From Lysobacteraceae bacterium NML93-0793 (lineage in GTDB: Bacteria; Pseudomonadota; Gammaproteobacteria; Xanthomonadales; Xanthomonadaceae), in contig NTJG01000022.1 in NCBI GenBank assembly GCA_002324875.1, forward strand, positions 1 through 41,367: DNA of 41,367 nt. Direction: 5' to 3'. Positions within the stretch are counted from its first letter, which is position 1. Each line of letters starts with the position of its first letter. This document shows positions 1 to 10,278 of this stretch, piece by piece. The notes beneath the pieces are model-generated. The model was not told where the DNA came from. It saw nothing but the letters and a program-made list of their open reading frames with translations, and did no database searches. The translations under genes were made by a program, and so were the position numbers.

Positions 1-1
1 C

Positions 2-895
2 GCGCTGCCGGGCGATGCCGGCGAGCGGCTGCAGCGCATGGGCGTGCGCACGCTGGCCGCACTGCGCGCACTGCCGCGCGACGGCGTGCGCCGGCGGTTC
101 GGGCCGGCCCTGCTCGACCACGTCGATCGCCTCTACGGCGAGGCCGACGATCCGCTCGAGTGCTATGCACCGCCCGATCATTTCGAGGCCCGCGTCGAAC
201 TGGGTTACGAGGTCGAGAACCACACCGCGTTGCTGTTCCCGCTGCGCCGGCTGATCAACGACCTGTGCACCTATCTGTCGATCCGCGACGGCGGCGTGCA
301 GCGCTTCGTGCTGCGGCTCGAACACGAGCGCACGCGCACCGACGTCGAGGTCGGCCTGCTCGCCGCCGAACGCACGCCGGCGATGCTGTTCGAACTGGCG
401 CGCAGCCGGCTCGAGCGCGTGACGATCGACGCACCGGTGCTCGCGCTCGGCCTGGTGGCGCGGCATCTGCCGCCGTTCGTGCCGGCCACGCGCGATCTGT
501 TCGACACCCGCCCGCAACAGGCCATGCCGTGGCCGCAGTTGCGCGAACGGCTGCGCGCCCGTCTGGGCGACGACGCGGTGTACCGCGTGGCACCGGCAGA
601 CGATCCGCGTCCGGAACGTGCGTGGACGCGCGTGTTCGGCGATACCGGCGCACCGAGTCCGACGGCGCCGCCGCGGCCCGAACGCCCCGCCTGGCTGCTG
701 CCGGCTCCGGTGCCGCTGCGCGATGCCCGGCTGCGCATCCTGTCCGGCCCCGAGCGCCTGGAAAGCGGCTGGTGGGACGGCGACGACGCGCGTCGCGACT
801 ACTACATCGTCGAAACCACCCAGGGCCAGCGCGCCTGGGCCTTCGTGCCGCCGGGCGAGCGCAGCGGCTGGATGCTGCACGGGTGGTTCGCATGA
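2..895 (+). CDS. imuB: ImuB, Y-family polymerase-like mutasome protein (3' part only)
   Basis: The left edge cuts this gene; about 297 C-terminal residues remain. ImuB is a catalytically dead Y-family polymerase relative that bridges the beta clamp, ImuA and the error-prone polymerase DnaE2 during SOS mutagenesis. What is visible is the helix-hairpin-helix-like stretch ([17 protein letters not shown]) and the little-finger region with the family-typical [17 protein letters not shown] and [12 protein letters not shown] segments. The polymerase palm, where inactivating substitutions would be seen, lies outside the window. The stop TGA (893-895) overlaps the dnaE2 start as ATGA, so the two are translationally coupled. 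Identification is confident from the C-terminal motifs plus the dnaE2 neighbour; imuA and any LexA box would lie upstream of the window. Confidence 0.9.
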   Translation, partial: ALPGDAGERLQRMGVRTLAALRALPRDGVRRRFGPALLDHVDRLYGEADDPLECYAPPDHFEARVELGYEVENHTALLFPLRRLINDLCTYLSIRDGGVQRFVLRLEHERTRTDVEVGLLAAERTPAMLFELARSRLERVTIDAPVLALGLVARHLPPFVPATRDLFDTRPQQAMPWPQLRERLRARLGDDAVYRVAPADDPRPERAWTRVFGDTGAPSPTAPPRPERPAWLLPAPVPLRDARLRILSGPERLESGWWDGDDARRDYYIVETTQGQRAWAFVPPGERSGWMLHGWFA

Positions 896-3800
896 GCTGG
901 GACGATGCGATCGACGGCGTGGACCGCGAGACGCCCGGGGGCCGGCCACCGCGCGCCTGGACCGTCGCCGCACGCCGCCAGGGCGCCGCCAACGACGAGG
1001 TCGTGCACGAGCGCGGCGGCGATGCGCCCGCCTATGCCGAGCTGCACTGCCTGTCGGACTTCTCGTTCCTGCGCGGGGCCTCGAATGCCGAGGCGCTGTT
1101 CGCGCGCGCCGCGCAGTGCGGCTATTCGGCACTGGCGATCACCGACGAATGCTCGCTGGCCGGCATCGTGCGCGCACTGGAGGCCTCGCGTGCGACCGGC
1201 GTGCCGCTGGTCGTCGGCAGCGAGTTCACCCTCGTCGACGGCACCCGCTTCGTGCTGCTGGTCGAACATGCAGCCGGTTACACCCGGCTGTGCGAGCTGA
1301 TCACCACCGGCCGCCGCGCCGCGGGCAAGGGCCGCTACCGGCTCACCCGCGCCGATGTCGAAGCGCGCTTCCGCGACGAGGCCGCGGGCGTGTTCGCGCT
1401 GTGGCTGCCTGGCGCGACGGCCGATGCCGCGCAGGGCGCGTGGCTGCGCGCGGTGTTCGGCGAGCGGGCGCGCCTGGCCGTCGAACTGCACCGCGATCAC
1501 GACGACAGCGCCCGCCTGCAGACACTGCTGGCGCTGTCGCGGCAGCTGGACATGCCCGCGCTGGCCAGCGGCGACGTGCACATGGCCCTGCGCCGCGACC
1601 GCCTGCTGCAGGACACGCTGACCGCGATCCGCCACACCCTCCCGCTGTCGGAATGCGGCGCCCACCTGTTCCGCAACGGCGAGCGCCATCTGCGCACGCG
1701 GCGCGCGCTGGGCAACATCCATCCGCATGCGCTGCTGGATGAAACCGTGGCGATCGCGCAGCGCTGCCGTTTCGATCTGGGCCGCGATCTCGCCTACCGC
1801 TATCCGGTCGAACTGGTGCCCGACGGCGAAACCCCGGCCTCGCACCTGCGCGCGCTCACCGAAGCCGGCATGCGCGTGCGCTGGCCGGAGGGCACGCCGG
1901 CGGCGATCGTCGCCACGATCGACGAAGAACTCGCGCTGATCGAAGGCCTCGGCTACGAGGCCTTCTTCCTCACCGTCGCCGACATCGTGCGCTTCGCGCG
2001 ATCGCGCGGAATCCTGTGCCAGGGACGCGGTTCGTCGGCCAACTCGGCCGTGTGCTTCGCGCTCGGCATCACCGCGGTCAATCCGGTGGAAACGCGGCTG
2101 CTGATGGCGCGCTTCCTGTCGCGGGAGCGCAACGAGCCGCCCGACATCGACGTCGATTTCGAGCACGAACGCCGCGAGGAAGTGCTGCAGTACGTCTACG
2201 CCAAGTACGGCCGCGAACGCGCCGCACTGGCGGCCACGGTCATCGCCTATCGCGGCAAGAGCGCGGTGCGCGATGTCGCCAAGGCCTTCGGCCTGCCGCC
2301 CGACCAGATCGCGCTGCTCGCCAACTGCTACGGCTGGGGCAACGGCGACACGCCGATGGAGCAGCGCATCGCGGAGGCCGGCTTCGATCTCGACAACCCG
2401 CTGATCGCCAAGGTGCTGTTCGTCACCGAACTGCTGCGCGATCACCCGCGGCACCTGTCGCAGCACGTCGGCGGCTTCGTGATCTGCGATGCGCCGCTGT
2501 CCACCGTGGTGCCGGTCGAGAACGCGGCGATGCCGGACCGCACGATCATCCAGTGGGACAAGGACGATCTGGAAACCATGCGCATGCTCAAGGTCGATTG
2601 CCTCGCGCTCGGCATGCTGACCTGCATCCGCAAGACGCTGGATCTGGTGCGCGGCCATCGCGGCCGCGACCACGAGATCGCGACGATTCCGAACGAAGAC
2701 CCTGCGACATACGCCATGATCCAGATCGCCGACACCGTCGGCGTGTTCCAGATCGAATCGCGCGCGCAGATGGCGATGCTGCCGCGGCTCAAGCCGGCGA
2801 CGTTCTACGACCTGGTGGTGGAAGTGGCCATCGTGCGCCCCGGCCCGATCCAGGGCGACATGGTCCATCCCTACCTGCGTCGCCGGCAGGGCAAGGAAAC
2901 GCCGACGTATCCGTCGGCCGGTGTCGAGGACATCCTCGGGCCTACGCTGGGCGTGCCGCTGTTCCAGGAGCAGGTGATGGAGCTCGTCATCCACGCCGGC
3001 TACACCGCAGACGAGGCCGACCAGCTGCGACGCTCGATGGCCGCCTGGCGCCAGGGCGGCGACATGGAGCCGCACCGCGTGCGCATCCGCACGCTGATGG
3101 AAGGCAAGGGCTACGCCTCCGCCTTCATCGACCAGATCTTCGAGCAGATCAAGGGCTTCGGCTCCTACGGCTTTCCGCAGAGCCACGCCGCCTCGTTCGC
3201 GAAGCTGGTCTACGCCAGCTGCTGGCTCAAGCGCCACGAACCGGCGGCGTTCGCCTGCGGCCTGCTCAATGCGCAGCCGATGGGTTTCTACTCGCCGAGC
3301 CAGATCGTGCAGGACGCCAGGCGCGGCAGCGCCGAGCGCGTGCCGATCGAGGTGCTGCCGGTCGACGTGCTGCACAGCGACCACGACTGCACCCTGCACG
3401 GCGGCCGGCCGTGGCGCAGCGATGCCGATCCAGGCGAGCAACCCGTGATCCGGCTCGGCCTGCGTCTGGTCGCGGGGCTGTCGGAGGACGCGGCCCGGCG
3501 CATCGTCGCCGCACGCGCGCAGCGCCCGTTCACCGATCTGGCCGACCTGTGCCTGCGCGCCGGCCTCGACGCCAAGGCGCGCCAGGTGCTGGCCGAAGCC
3601 GACGCCTTGCGCGGGTTGGCCGGGCATCGCAACGCGGCGCGCTGGGCCGTCGCGGGCATCGAGCAACAGCGCCCGCTGCTGCCCGGCAGTCCGGTCGAGG
3701 CCACGATCGTCCTGCCCGCGCCGGCCACCGGCGAGGAGATCCTGTCCGACTACCGCACGCTCGGCCTGAGCCTCGGCCCGCATCCGATGGCCCTGCTGCG

Positions 3801-4143
3801 CGCGCAGATGACCCAGCGCCGCATCGTGGGCCTGCGCGAGCTGCAGCACCGGCCGCACGGCAGTGGTGTACACGTCGCCGGCCTGGTCACCCAGCGCCAG
3901 CGTCCGGCCACGGCCAAGGGCACGATCTTCGTCACGCTGGAAGACGAGACCGGCATGATCAACGTCATCGTCTGGGCGCGGCTGGCGGTGCGTCGACGCC
4001 GCGCCCTGCTCGAATCCCGATTGCTCGCGGTGCGCGGGCGCTGGGAACGCGCGGACGGCGTGGCCCACCTGATCGCCGGCGATCTGCAGGATCTCAGCCC
4101 GCTTCTCGGCGGAATGCCGCTGGCATCCCGCGATTTTCATTGA
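892..4143 (+). CDS. dnaE2: Error-prone DNA polymerase DnaE2 (ImuC)
   Basis: 1083 residues, normal for DnaE2. It is the alpha-subunit-like C-family polymerase that carries out translesion synthesis in the ImuA-ImuB-DnaE2 mutasome in the cytoplasm. Domain order is an N-terminal PHP domain (begins near residue 43, [14 protein letters not shown]), the polymerase palm with the catalytic PDIDVDF motif at about 417-423 (Asp418, 420 and 422 are the acidic residues), fingers, a tandem helix-hairpin-helix region, and a C-terminal OB fold ([12 protein letters not shown], then the VTLEDETG strand). The chosen ATG at 892 overlaps the imuB stop; the open frame extends farther upstream but only as the out-of-frame shadow of imuB. 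The gene ends 54 bases before a tRNA. Expression is expected to follow the upstream imuAB promoter, which is not in view. Confidence 0.97.
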   Translation: MSWDDAIDGVDRETPGGRPPRAWTVAARRQGAANDEVVHERGGDAPAYAELHCLSDFSFLRGASNAEALFARAAQCGYSALAITDECSLAGIVRALEASRATGVPLVVGSEFTLVDGTRFVLLVEHAAGYTRLCELITTGRRAAGKGRYRLTRADVEARFRDEAAGVFALWLPGATADAAQGAWLRAVFGERARLAVELHRDHDDSARLQTLLALSRQLDMPALASGDVHMALRRDRLLQDTLTAIRHTLPLSECGAHLFRNGERHLRTRRALGNIHPHALLDETVAIAQRCRFDLGRDLAYRYPVELVPDGETPASHLRALTEAGMRVRWPEGTPAAIVATIDEELALIEGLGYEAFFLTVADIVRFARSRGILCQGRGSSANSAVCFALGITAVNPVETRLLMARFLSRERNEPPDIDVDFEHERREEVLQYVYAKYGRERAALAATVIAYRGKSAVRDVAKAFGLPPDQIALLANCYGWGNGDTPMEQRIAEAGFDLDNPLIAKVLFVTELLRDHPRHLSQHVGGFVICDAPLSTVVPVENAAMPDRTIIQWDKDDLETMRMLKVDCLALGMLTCIRKTLDLVRGHRGRDHEIATIPNEDPATYAMIQIADTVGVFQIESRAQMAMLPRLKPATFYDLVVEVAIVRPGPIQGDMVHPYLRRRQGKETPTYPSAGVEDILGPTLGVPLFQEQVMELVIHAGYTADEADQLRRSMAAWRQGGDMEPHRVRIRTLMEGKGYASAFIDQIFEQIKGFGSYGFPQSHAASFAKLVYASCWLKRHEPAAFACGLLNAQPMGFYSPSQIVQDARRGSAERVPIEVLPVDVLHSDHDCTLHGGRPWRSDADPGEQPVIRLGLRLVAGLSEDAARRIVAARAQRPFTDLADLCLRAGLDAKARQVLAEADALRGLAGHRNAARWAVAGIEQQRPLLPGSPVEATIVLPAPATGEEILSDYRTLGLSLGPHPMALLRAQMTQRRIVGLRELQHRPHGSGVHVAGLVTQRQRPATAKGTIFVTLEDETGMINVIVWARLAVRRRRALLESRLLAVRGRWERADGVAHLIAGDLQDLSPLLGGMPLASRDFH

Positions 4144-4197
4144 GGCCCCGCCGGGGTTTGGGATTCGCCCACGGCGCATGCGAAAATCGCCGCGTTC

Positions 4198-4274
4198 GGC
4201 CCCGTAGCTCAGCTGGATAGAGCGGTCCCCTCCTAAGGGACAGGTCGCCCGTTCGAATCGGGCCGGGGTCACCA
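4198..4274 (+). tRNA. tRNA-Arg, anticodon CCT
   Basis: A complete cloverleaf of 77 nt including an encoded CCA tail (4272-4274). The acceptor stem GGCCCCG/CGGGGTC has 7 pairs with one G-T. The D stem is GCTC/GAGC. The anticodon stem GTCCC/GGGAC encloses loop CTCCTAA with anticodon CCT at 4232-4234, reading AGG. The T arm carries GTTCGAATC. AGG is a rare Arg codon in high-GC genomes. The gene lies between dnaE2 and the aldehyde dehydrogenase. No duplicated 3' end or integrase is visible, so there is no sign that it serves as an attachment site here. Confidence 0.97.
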
Positions 4275-4378
4275 TCCGCGACCGCCATTGCCGGCCCTGT
4301 GCCGCGCCGCGTCGCGCCGCTTCCCCCGTATGCCGCCGGTGCCGCATCGGCCGCATGCGCTCAACAGGAGTTCCGTCC

Positions 4379-5914
4379 ATGACCCATTCCGTCCTCACCG
4401 CGCTCGGCCTGTCCGACACCGAATCGGGCACGTATCTCGGCAACGGCGAGTGGTCGAAGACCCGCGATGCCGGCGTTCTCGAGCCCGTCAACCCGACCGA
4501 CGGCGAGGTGCTCGCCCGCGTGCAGGCCAGTTCGCAGGCCGACTACGACCTGATCGTCGAACGCGCGCAGGCCGCGTTCAAGATCTGGCGCAAGACGCCG
4601 GCCCCGCGCCGCGGTGAAGCCGTGCGCCTGTGCGCCGACGCGCTGCGCACGCACAAGGACGCGCTGGGTTCGCTGGTCGCGCTGGAAATGGGCAAGTCCA
4701 AGCCGGAAGGCGACGGCGAGGTGCAGGAGATGATCGACATCGGCGAGTTCGCGGTCGGCCTGTCGCGTCAGCTCTACGGCCTGACCATGCACTCCGAGCG
4801 TCCGGGTCACCGCATGTACGAGCAGTGGCACCCGATGGGCGTGATCGGCATCATCAGCGCGTTCAATTTTCCGGTCGCGGTGTGGGCCTGGAACGCGCTG
4901 GTCGCCGCGGTCTGCGGCAACATCTCGATCTGGAAGCCGTCGCCGAAGACGCCGCTCTCCGCCATCGCGTCGATGAAAATCTGCAACGAGGCGCTGAACA
5001 AGGCCGGCTTCCCGGACATCTTCTTCCTGTTCAACGATGCCGGCAGCGATCTCGCGCAGGCCTTCGTCGACGACAAGCGCATCGCCCTGGTCAGCTTCAC
5101 CGGTTCGACCAAGGTCGGCCGCCACGTCGGTGAGCGCGTCGCCAAGCGCATGGGCCGCTCGCTGCTGGAACTGGGCGGCAACAACGCGATCATCGTCGAC
5201 CCCACCGCCGATCTGAAGCTGGCGATTCCGGCGATCGTGTTCGGCGCCGTCGGCACGGCCGGCCAGCGCTGCACGACGACGCGCCGCCTGTTCGTGCACG
5301 AGTCGATTTACGACGACGTGCTGGCCAAGCTGAAGACCGCCTACGCCCAGGTCGAATCGAGGATCGGCGATCCCACCGACCCCGCCAACCTGATGGGCCC
5401 GCTCAACAGCCGCGACGGCGTGCAGGCGTATCTGGCCGCGATCGAGAAGGCCAAGGCCAGCGGCGGCACGATCGAGAGCGGCGGTCGTGCGCTGGATGAT
5501 CGCAAGGGCAACTTCGTGCTGCCGGCCCTGGTCAGCGGTCTGACCAACGATGCCGAGGTCGTGCAGACCGAGACCTTCGCGCCGATCCTCTACGTCATGA
5601 AGTACCGCGATCTCGAAGACGCGATCGACATGCAGAACGACGTGCCGCAGGGCCTGTCGTCGTCGCTGTTCACCACCGACCTGCGTGCGTCCGAGCAGTT
5701 CCTCTCGGCCTGGGGTTCGGATTGCGGCATCGCCAACGTCAACATCGGCACCAGCGGCGCCGAAATCGGCGGCGCGTTCGGCGGCGAGAAGGAAACCGGC
5801 GGTGGCCGTGAGTCGGGCTCGGACGCCTGGCGCGCGTACATGCGCCGCCAGACCAACACGATCAACTACTCCGATGCGCTGCCGCTGGCCCAGGGCATCA
5901 AGTTCGATCTCTGA
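4379..5914 (+). CDS. amaB: ALDH7-family aldehyde dehydrogenase (L-piperidine-6-carboxylate / aminoadipate-semialdehyde dehydrogenase)
   Basis: 511 residues. ALDH7 (antiquitin/AmaB) enzymes oxidise alpha-aminoadipate semialdehyde, in equilibrium with piperidine-6-carboxylate, to 2-aminoadipate with NAD+ in lysine breakdown. Visible marks are the general-base glutamate in LLELGGNNAI (Glu264), the nucleophile in GTAGQRCTTTRR (Cys298), and a C-terminal GGAFGGEKETGGGRESGSD segment. The GQRCTT form with ELGGNNA is characteristic of ALDH7 rather than betaine- or succinate-semialdehyde enzymes. ATG 4379 is chosen because CAGGAG (4365-4370) sits 8 nt upstream; an ATG 24 nt earlier has no such site. 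The gene stands alone between the tRNA and a hairpin-bearing spacer. GcdH, a later enzyme of the same route, is encoded at 21-22 kb. Substrate assignment is by family. Confidence 0.88.
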   Translation: MTHSVLTALGLSDTESGTYLGNGEWSKTRDAGVLEPVNPTDGEVLARVQASSQADYDLIVERAQAAFKIWRKTPAPRRGEAVRLCADALRTHKDALGSLVALEMGKSKPEGDGEVQEMIDIGEFAVGLSRQLYGLTMHSERPGHRMYEQWHPMGVIGIISAFNFPVAVWAWNALVAAVCGNISIWKPSPKTPLSAIASMKICNEALNKAGFPDIFFLFNDAGSDLAQAFVDDKRIALVSFTGSTKVGRHVGERVAKRMGRSLLELGGNNAIIVDPTADLKLAIPAIVFGAVGTAGQRCTTTRRLFVHESIYDDVLAKLKTAYAQVESRIGDPTDPANLMGPLNSRDGVQAYLAAIEKAKASGGTIESGGRALDDRKGNFVLPALVSGLTNDAEVVQTETFAPILYVMKYRDLEDAIDMQNDVPQGLSSSLFTTDLRASEQFLSAWGSDCGIANVNIGTSGAEIGGAFGGEKETGGGRESGSDAWRAYMRRQTNTINYSDALPLAQGIKFDL

Positions 5915-5928
5915 GTCGATCCGGCGTA

Positions 5929-5954
5929 GCGGCGGCGCCACGTGCCGCCGCCGC
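5929..5954. other. GC-rich hairpin downstream of amaB
   Basis: GCGGCGGC (from 5929) can pair with GCCGCCGC (to 5954) across a short loop containing CACGTG. It starts 15 nt after the amaB stop. There is no T tract after it, so it is at best a weak or Rho-assisted 3' end. The rest of the 200-nt spacer up to 6115 holds nothing I can name. Confidence 0.35.
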
Positions 5955-6114
5955 GCTCCCATCGCGGGGGCGGTTCTGGAATAATCGGGGCTCCCCTGCC
6001 TCGTTCCGGGCCGCCGCCGATGGTGCTGCGCATTCCAGCCTGCCTGCCTGTTCACCGCATGCCGCGGGCGCGCCTGCAGCTGTCCTCGCCCCTCGCCCAC
6101 ACAGGTCCGCGTCC

Positions 6115-6411
6115 GTGAGTACGCCGCTGTCCGGTCCCGCACGCCAGACCAGTCCGCTGGCGATCACCAGCCTCGTGTTCGGCCTGCTCGGCTTCCTGCT
6201 GCTGCCGTTGATCGGCAGCCTGGTGGCCATCGTGACGGGCCATCTGGCGCGTGGCGAGATCCGCCGCGCGCCGGAGCGCGTCGAGGGTGACGGCCTCGCG
6301 GTTGCCGGCCTCGCACTCGGCTACGTGGCGATCGGTCTCGCATTGCTCACGACGCTGGTCGCGCTGGTGTTCTTCGGCGGTCTGTTCGCGCTGATCGCCG
6401 CGACGTCCTGA
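6115..6411 (+). CDS. DUF4190 two-helix membrane protein
   Basis: 98 residues from a GTG start. It matches the DUF4190 pattern: a polar N-terminus, a first hydrophobic helix (about 18-43, [16 protein letters not shown] through VAIVTGHLA), the short conserved [10 protein letters not shown] loop, a [13 protein letters not shown] stretch, and a second hydrophobic helix to the end. Function of the family is unknown; it is expected in the inner membrane. The TGA stop is separated from the pyrD ATG by one base, so it probably leads the pyrD-murB-EamA run. An upstream in-frame ATG is not available, which supports GTG. Confidence 0.75.
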   Translation: MSTPLSGPARQTSPLAITSLVFGLLGFLLLPLIGSLVAIVTGHLARGEIRRAPERVEGDGLAVAGLALGYVAIGLALLTTLVALVFFGGLFALIAATS

Positions 6412-6412
6412 C

Positions 6413-7465
6413 ATGTACGGATTCGCACGCCCCCTGCTGTTCCGCCTCGATGCCGAGCGCGCCCACGGCCTGGCGCTGGCTTCGCTGGACGCCGCGCACC
6501 GGGCCGGCATGATGCAGCTGCTGGCCAAACCCCCGTCGCCGCTGCCGACGGAGGCCTTCGGCCTGCGCTTTCCCAATCCGGTCGGCCTCGCCGCCGGACT
6601 GGACAAGAACGGCGCACACATTGACGCCCTGTTCGCCCTCGGTTTCGGCTTCGTCGAAGTGGGCACGGTCACGCCCAAGCCCCAGGACGGCAATCCGAAG
6701 CCACGGATGTTCCGCCTGCCGCGCCACCGCGCCCTGATCAACCGCCTGGGCTTCAACAACCAGGGCGTGGATGCGCTGGTCGCCAACGTCGGCCGGGCGA
6801 AGCGCGCCGGCATTCTCGGCATCAATATCGGCAAGAACAAGGACACGCCCAACGAGAACGCGGCGGACGATTACCTCTTTTGCCTGGAGCGTGTGTATCC
6901 GCTGGCCGACTACGTCACCGTCAACATCTCCTCGCCCAATACCGCGGGCCTGCGCGAACTGCAGGAAGAGCAGGCCTTGCGGCGCCTGATCGGCACCCTG
7001 CGTGACGCCCAGGAACGTCTGGCCGCGCAGCACGGCCGCCGCGTGCCGGTGCTGGTGAAGGTGGCGCCGGACCTCAGCGACGACGACATCGAGGCCGCGG
7101 CGCGCGTGCTCTCGGACCTGCACGTGGACGGCGTCATCGCCACCAATACGACGGTCTCGCGCATCAACGTGCAGACCGATCGGCGCGCAGGCGAAGCCGG
7201 CGGCCTCTCGGGCGAGCCCTTGATGAACAAGTCGACGACCGTGCTGCGCATGCTGCGCACGCGTCTGCCGGACAGCATTCCACTGGTGGGCGTGGGCGGC
7301 ATCCTGTCGGGCGCCGATGCGGTGAAGAAGTTCGCCGCGGGCGCGTCGCTGGTGCAGGTGTATTCGGGCCTGATCTACCGCGGCCCCGAGCTGATCGGCG
7401 ATTGCGTGGAGGCGATCCGCCGGCGCCGCGAGGCACCGAGCCGCGGCAACGTGCCCAATCTCTGA
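6413..7465 (+). CDS. pyrD: Dihydroorotate dehydrogenase (quinone), class 2
   Basis: 350 residues. It oxidises dihydroorotate to orotate in pyrimidine synthesis, passing electrons through FMN to ubiquinone at the inner membrane. The N-terminal amphipathic membrane-binding helices (about 1-40) mark class 2. FMN and substrate motifs are present: [10 protein letters not shown] (58-67), [10 protein letters not shown] (109-118), the catalytic-serine segment NISSPNT (171-177), [27 protein letters not shown] and the phosphate-binding VGVGGILSG. Length and all motifs are normal. The stop is followed after one base by murB, so the two are co-transcribed. Confidence 0.97.
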   Translation: MYGFARPLLFRLDAERAHGLALASLDAAHRAGMMQLLAKPPSPLPTEAFGLRFPNPVGLAAGLDKNGAHIDALFALGFGFVEVGTVTPKPQDGNPKPRMFRLPRHRALINRLGFNNQGVDALVANVGRAKRAGILGINIGKNKDTPNENAADDYLFCLERVYPLADYVTVNISSPNTAGLRELQEEQALRRLIGTLRDAQERLAAQHGRRVPVLVKVAPDLSDDDIEAAARVLSDLHVDGVIATNTTVSRINVQTDRRAGEAGGLSGEPLMNKSTTVLRMLRTRLPDSIPLVGVGGILSGADAVKKFAAGASLVQVYSGLIYRGPELIGDCVEAIRRRREAPSRGNVPNL

Positions 7466-7466
7466 C

Positions 7467-8501
7467 GTGTCGACGTCCGCCGCCTTCCGGCTGCTCGAAC
7501 GGGCCGACCTGACCTCGCGCAACAGTTTCGGCATCCGCGCCACCGCGCGTCGCCTGGTCGAGGTGACCGATGCCGACGCGCTGCCCGATGCGCTCGCGGC
7601 GCTGGGCGACACGCCGCCGCTGGTGCTCGGCGGCGGCAGCAACCTGCTGTTCGTCGACGACGCCGCCGACGTGCTGGTGGTCGCGGACACGCGTCGCGAT
7701 GTCCTGTCCGACGACGGCGAGCAGGTCGTCGTGCGCGCAGCCGCAGGCGCCGACTGGCACGGCTTCGTGCTGTGGACGCTGGCCCAGGACCTCGGCGGGC
7801 TGGAAAACCTCGCGCTGATCCCGGGCACCGTCGGCGCGGCGCCGATCCAGAACATCGGCGCCTACGGTGTCGAGGTCGGCGATCGCGTGGTCGCGGTCGA
7901 TGCCTTCGACCGGCACACGGGCGCCTTCGTGCGACTCGACGCGGCCGCGTGCCGCTTCGGTTATCGCGACAGCGTGTTCAAGCAGCAGCCCGATCGCTGG
8001 ATCGTCACCGCGGTCGAGTTCGCGCTGCATCGCTTCGCCGAACCGACCCTCGACTACGCCGGTCTGCGCGACGTGCTGGCGGCGCGCGGCATCACCGCGC
8101 CGCGCCCGCTCGACGTGGCCGAGGCGGTCATCGACATCCGCCGCAGCAAGCTGCCGGACCCGGCGGTGATCGGCAACGCCGGCAGTTTCTTCAAGAATCC
8201 GATCGTGCCGGCCGCGCAGGCGGCTGATCTGGTCGCCGCGCACGCGGGCATTCCGGTGTTCGCCGTGGACGCGGGGCTGCGCAAGCTCTCGGCCGCGTGG
8301 CTGATCGACCGCTGCGGCTGGAAGGGCCACCGCGACGGCGACGCCGGCGTATCACCCGGACATGCGCTGGTGCTGGTCAATCACGGCCAGGCACAGGGCA
8401 GCGAACTGCTCGGGTTGGCGCGACGCATCGCGGCGTCGGTGCAGATGCGCTTCGGTGTCGCCCTGGAACCCGAACCGAGAATCGTCGGGGCGACGTGGTG
8501 A
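7467..8501 (+). CDS. murB: UDP-N-acetylenolpyruvoylglucosamine reductase
   Basis: 344 residues from a GTG start directly after pyrD. It makes UDP-N-acetylmuramate in peptidoglycan precursor synthesis, using FAD and NADPH in the cytoplasm. This is the type I enzyme: NSFGIRATA near the N-terminus, the FAD loop LGGGSNLLF (54-62), ENLALIPGTVGAAPIQNIGA, the conserved arginine in GYRDSVF (Arg167), the proton-donor serine in GNAGSFFKNP (Ser240) and a C-terminal glutamate in LEPEPRIVG (about Glu334). Its last codons overlap the start of the transporter gene as GTGA. Confidence 0.97.
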   Translation: MSTSAAFRLLERADLTSRNSFGIRATARRLVEVTDADALPDALAALGDTPPLVLGGGSNLLFVDDAADVLVVADTRRDVLSDDGEQVVVRAAAGADWHGFVLWTLAQDLGGLENLALIPGTVGAAPIQNIGAYGVEVGDRVVAVDAFDRHTGAFVRLDAAACRFGYRDSVFKQQPDRWIVTAVEFALHRFAEPTLDYAGLRDVLAARGITAPRPLDVAEAVIDIRRSKLPDPAVIGNAGSFFKNPIVPAAQAADLVAAHAGIPVFAVDAGLRKLSAAWLIDRCGWKGHRDGDAGVSPGHALVLVNHGQAQGSELLGLARRIAASVQMRFGVALEPEPRIVGATW

Positions 8502-9430
8502 ACACGCGCGCCCTGCTCGGCTGGCGGCCGGCGACCGTGCAGGGCCGGGCCGCGCTGCTGATGCTTGGCAGCACTTCGGCATTCGCATTGATGGCGATCG
8601 CGATCCGGTTCGCGTCGGCCACCATTCCGACCACCGAGGTCGCCTTCTTCCGCAACTTCTTCGGCCTGCTGGCCCTGTTGCCGATCCTGCTGCGCAGCGG
8701 GGGTGGCGGGGTGCCGCGGACGCGCAACCTCGGACGATACGTGGTCCGCACCCTCGTCGGCCTCGGCTCGATGCTGTGCGCGTTCTGGGCGATCGGCCAC
8801 CTGCCCCTGTCGCAGGCGATCTCGCTGTCGTATGCGGCGCCGTTGTTCGCGACGATCGCCGCCGTGCTCTGGCTGGGTGAAGTCGTGCGCATCCGCCGCT
8901 GGATGGCGGTGTCGGCCGGCTTCGTCGGCGTGCTGGTGATCCTGCGCCCGGGCGTGGCGTTTTCGGCCGCGATGCTCGTGCCGGTCATCGGCGCACTGCT
9001 CGCGGCCGTGGTCGCGATCCAGATGAAGCAGCTCTCGAAGCTCGATCCGCCCGATACGATCGTCTTCTACACCTATCTGCTGTGGGTGCCGCTGTCGCTG
9101 ATCCCGGCGCTGTTCCAGTGGGTGTGGCCGAGCCCGGGCGTGTGGTTGTGGCTGATCGCGACCGGTGTGCTCGGCACGCTGGGCCAGTGGCTGTGGACAC
9201 GCGCGCTGCGCCTGGGCGAAGTCTCGGCGCTGCAGCCGATCAGCTTCGTGCAGCTGCCGATCGTGGTCGTCTTCGGCTGGTGGCTGTTCGGTGAGGTGAT
9301 CGATACCTGGACACTGATCGGCGCGGCGATCGTGTTCGGCGCCAACGGCTACATCGCGCACCGCGAAGCGGTGCTGTCACGCCGCGCGGCGACGCAGCGT
9401 CCGGCGGAAGCGGCGAAACCGAGCGAGTAA
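8498..9430 (+). CDS. EamA/DMT-family inner-membrane transporter
   Basis: 310 residues with about ten hydrophobic helices arranged as two EamA repeats, the pattern of the drug/metabolite transporter superfamily. The first repeat starts at LMLGSTSAFALMAIAIRF and the second near LVPVIGALLAAVVAIQMKQL. A Pro-rich ALQPISFVQLPIVVVFGW segment in the last repeat is typical. GTG 8498 is chosen because it overlaps the murB stop (GTGA); an adjacent in-frame GTG at 8495 is equally readable. Substrate cannot be told from sequence; relatives export amino acids, metabolites or drugs. The following 104 bases up to convergent lolD hold a GCGCGC palindrome near 9440 and nothing else I can name. Confidence 0.85.
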   Translation: MNTRALLGWRPATVQGRAALLMLGSTSAFALMAIAIRFASATIPTTEVAFFRNFFGLLALLPILLRSGGGGVPRTRNLGRYVVRTLVGLGSMLCAFWAIGHLPLSQAISLSYAAPLFATIAAVLWLGEVVRIRRWMAVSAGFVGVLVILRPGVAFSAAMLVPVIGALLAAVVAIQMKQLSKLDPPDTIVFYTYLLWVPLSLIPALFQWVWPSPGVWLWLIATGVLGTLGQWLWTRALRLGEVSALQPISFVQLPIVVVFGWWLFGEVIDTWTLIGAAIVFGANGYIAHREAVLSRRAATQRPAEAAKPSE

Positions 9431-9534
9431 CTCGGTAGGCGCGCGCTCGCGCGCGATGGGCCTCACCAGCAACGCCTCTTCAAGCGCCCCCGAAAGCGGG
9501 ATGCGAGCACGGGCGCGCTCTTGCAGATCCCGAC

Positions 9535-10278
9535 TCAGACGTCGTCTTTCGCGACCTCGCGCAGCTTGCCCTGGTGCAACTCCAGCACGCGATCGAGCTT
9601 GGCCGCCAGGCGACGGTCATGGGTCACAAGAACAAGACTGGTGCGCTGGGCGTGGTTGAGCTCGAGCATCAACTCGAACACGGTGGCCGCCGTACGCTCG
9701 TCGAGATTGCCGGTGGGCTCGTCACCGAGCACGCAGGCCGGCTTGTTGACCAGCGCACGCGCGACCGCGGCGCGCTGGCGCTCGCCCCCCGAGAGTTCGC
9801 CTGGCTTGTGGTCCAGGCGATGCTCGAGCCCGACGGCCGTGAGCAGACCCCGGGCGCGGCGATCGGCATCGGCGTCGCGGGTGCCGTTGAGCAGCGCCGG
9901 CAGCATCACGTTCTCGAGCGCGGTGAATTCGGGCAGCAGGTGGTGGAACTGGTAGACGAAACCGAGCGACCGGTTGCGCAGCGTGCCGCGCGCGGCATTC
10001 GACAGCGCGCTCATCCGCTGGCCGGCGACGTAGACCTCGCCGCTGGTCGGCGTATCCAGACCACCAAGCAGGTGCAGCAACGTGCTCTTGCCGGCGCCGG
10101 AGGCACCGATGATCGCGACCGTCTCGCCGGCCTCCACCGAGAACTCCAGCCCGTCGAAGACCGGCGTCTTCATCGAGCCTTCGGCGTAGGTCTTGCCGAG
10201 CTGCTCGGCCTTCAGCACCACGCCCTCGTAGGGTGCGATGGCGTCGTCCATCGTCATGCGGTTCCCGGTCTCACTCAT
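9535..10278 (-). CDS. lolD: Lipoprotein-release ABC transporter ATP-binding protein LolD
   Basis: 247 residues. It is the ATPase of the Lol system, which extracts outer-membrane lipoproteins from the inner membrane and hands them to LolA. Walker A is GASGAGKST, the signature is LSGGERQR, Walker B is CVLGDEPT, and the family-typical [20 protein letters not shown]-loop region is present. The ATG at 10278 lies inside the last codons of the permease gene (TATGAGTGA), giving an 8-nt overlap and translational coupling; later in-frame ATGs (MTMDD) are possible starts. The permease partner is immediately upstream. Confidence 0.95.
   Translation of the reverse strand: MSETGNRMTMDDAIAPYEGVVLKAEQLGKTYAEGSMKTPVFDGLEFSVEAGETVAIIGASGAGKSTLLHLLGGLDTPTSGEVYVAGQRMSALSNAARGTLRNRSLGFVYQFHHLLPEFTALENVMLPALLNGTRDADADRRARGLLTAVGLEHRLDHKPGELSGGERQRAAVARALVNKPACVLGDEPTGNLDERTAATVFELMLELNHAQRTSLVLVTHDRRLAAKLDRVLELHQGKLREVAKDDV

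Noticed and set aside
4144..4159. Terminator after dnaE2
   Set aside because: GGCCCC/GGGGTT with a GCC loop needs two G-T pairs and is followed by only three T bases; too weak to call.
4198..4274. tRNA-Arg as an integration site for an island
   Set aside because: No integrase, no duplicated tRNA 3' end, and ordinary housekeeping genes on both sides.
802..4491. A 1229-codon open frame antisense to dnaE2
   Set aside because: It is the GC-skewed shadow of dnaE2; its translation has Ala/Arg/His-rich low-complexity composition and no domain.
9437..9456. GCGCGC palindrome between the EamA transporter and lolD
   Set aside because: Simple GC alternation expected by chance at this base composition; no T tract.
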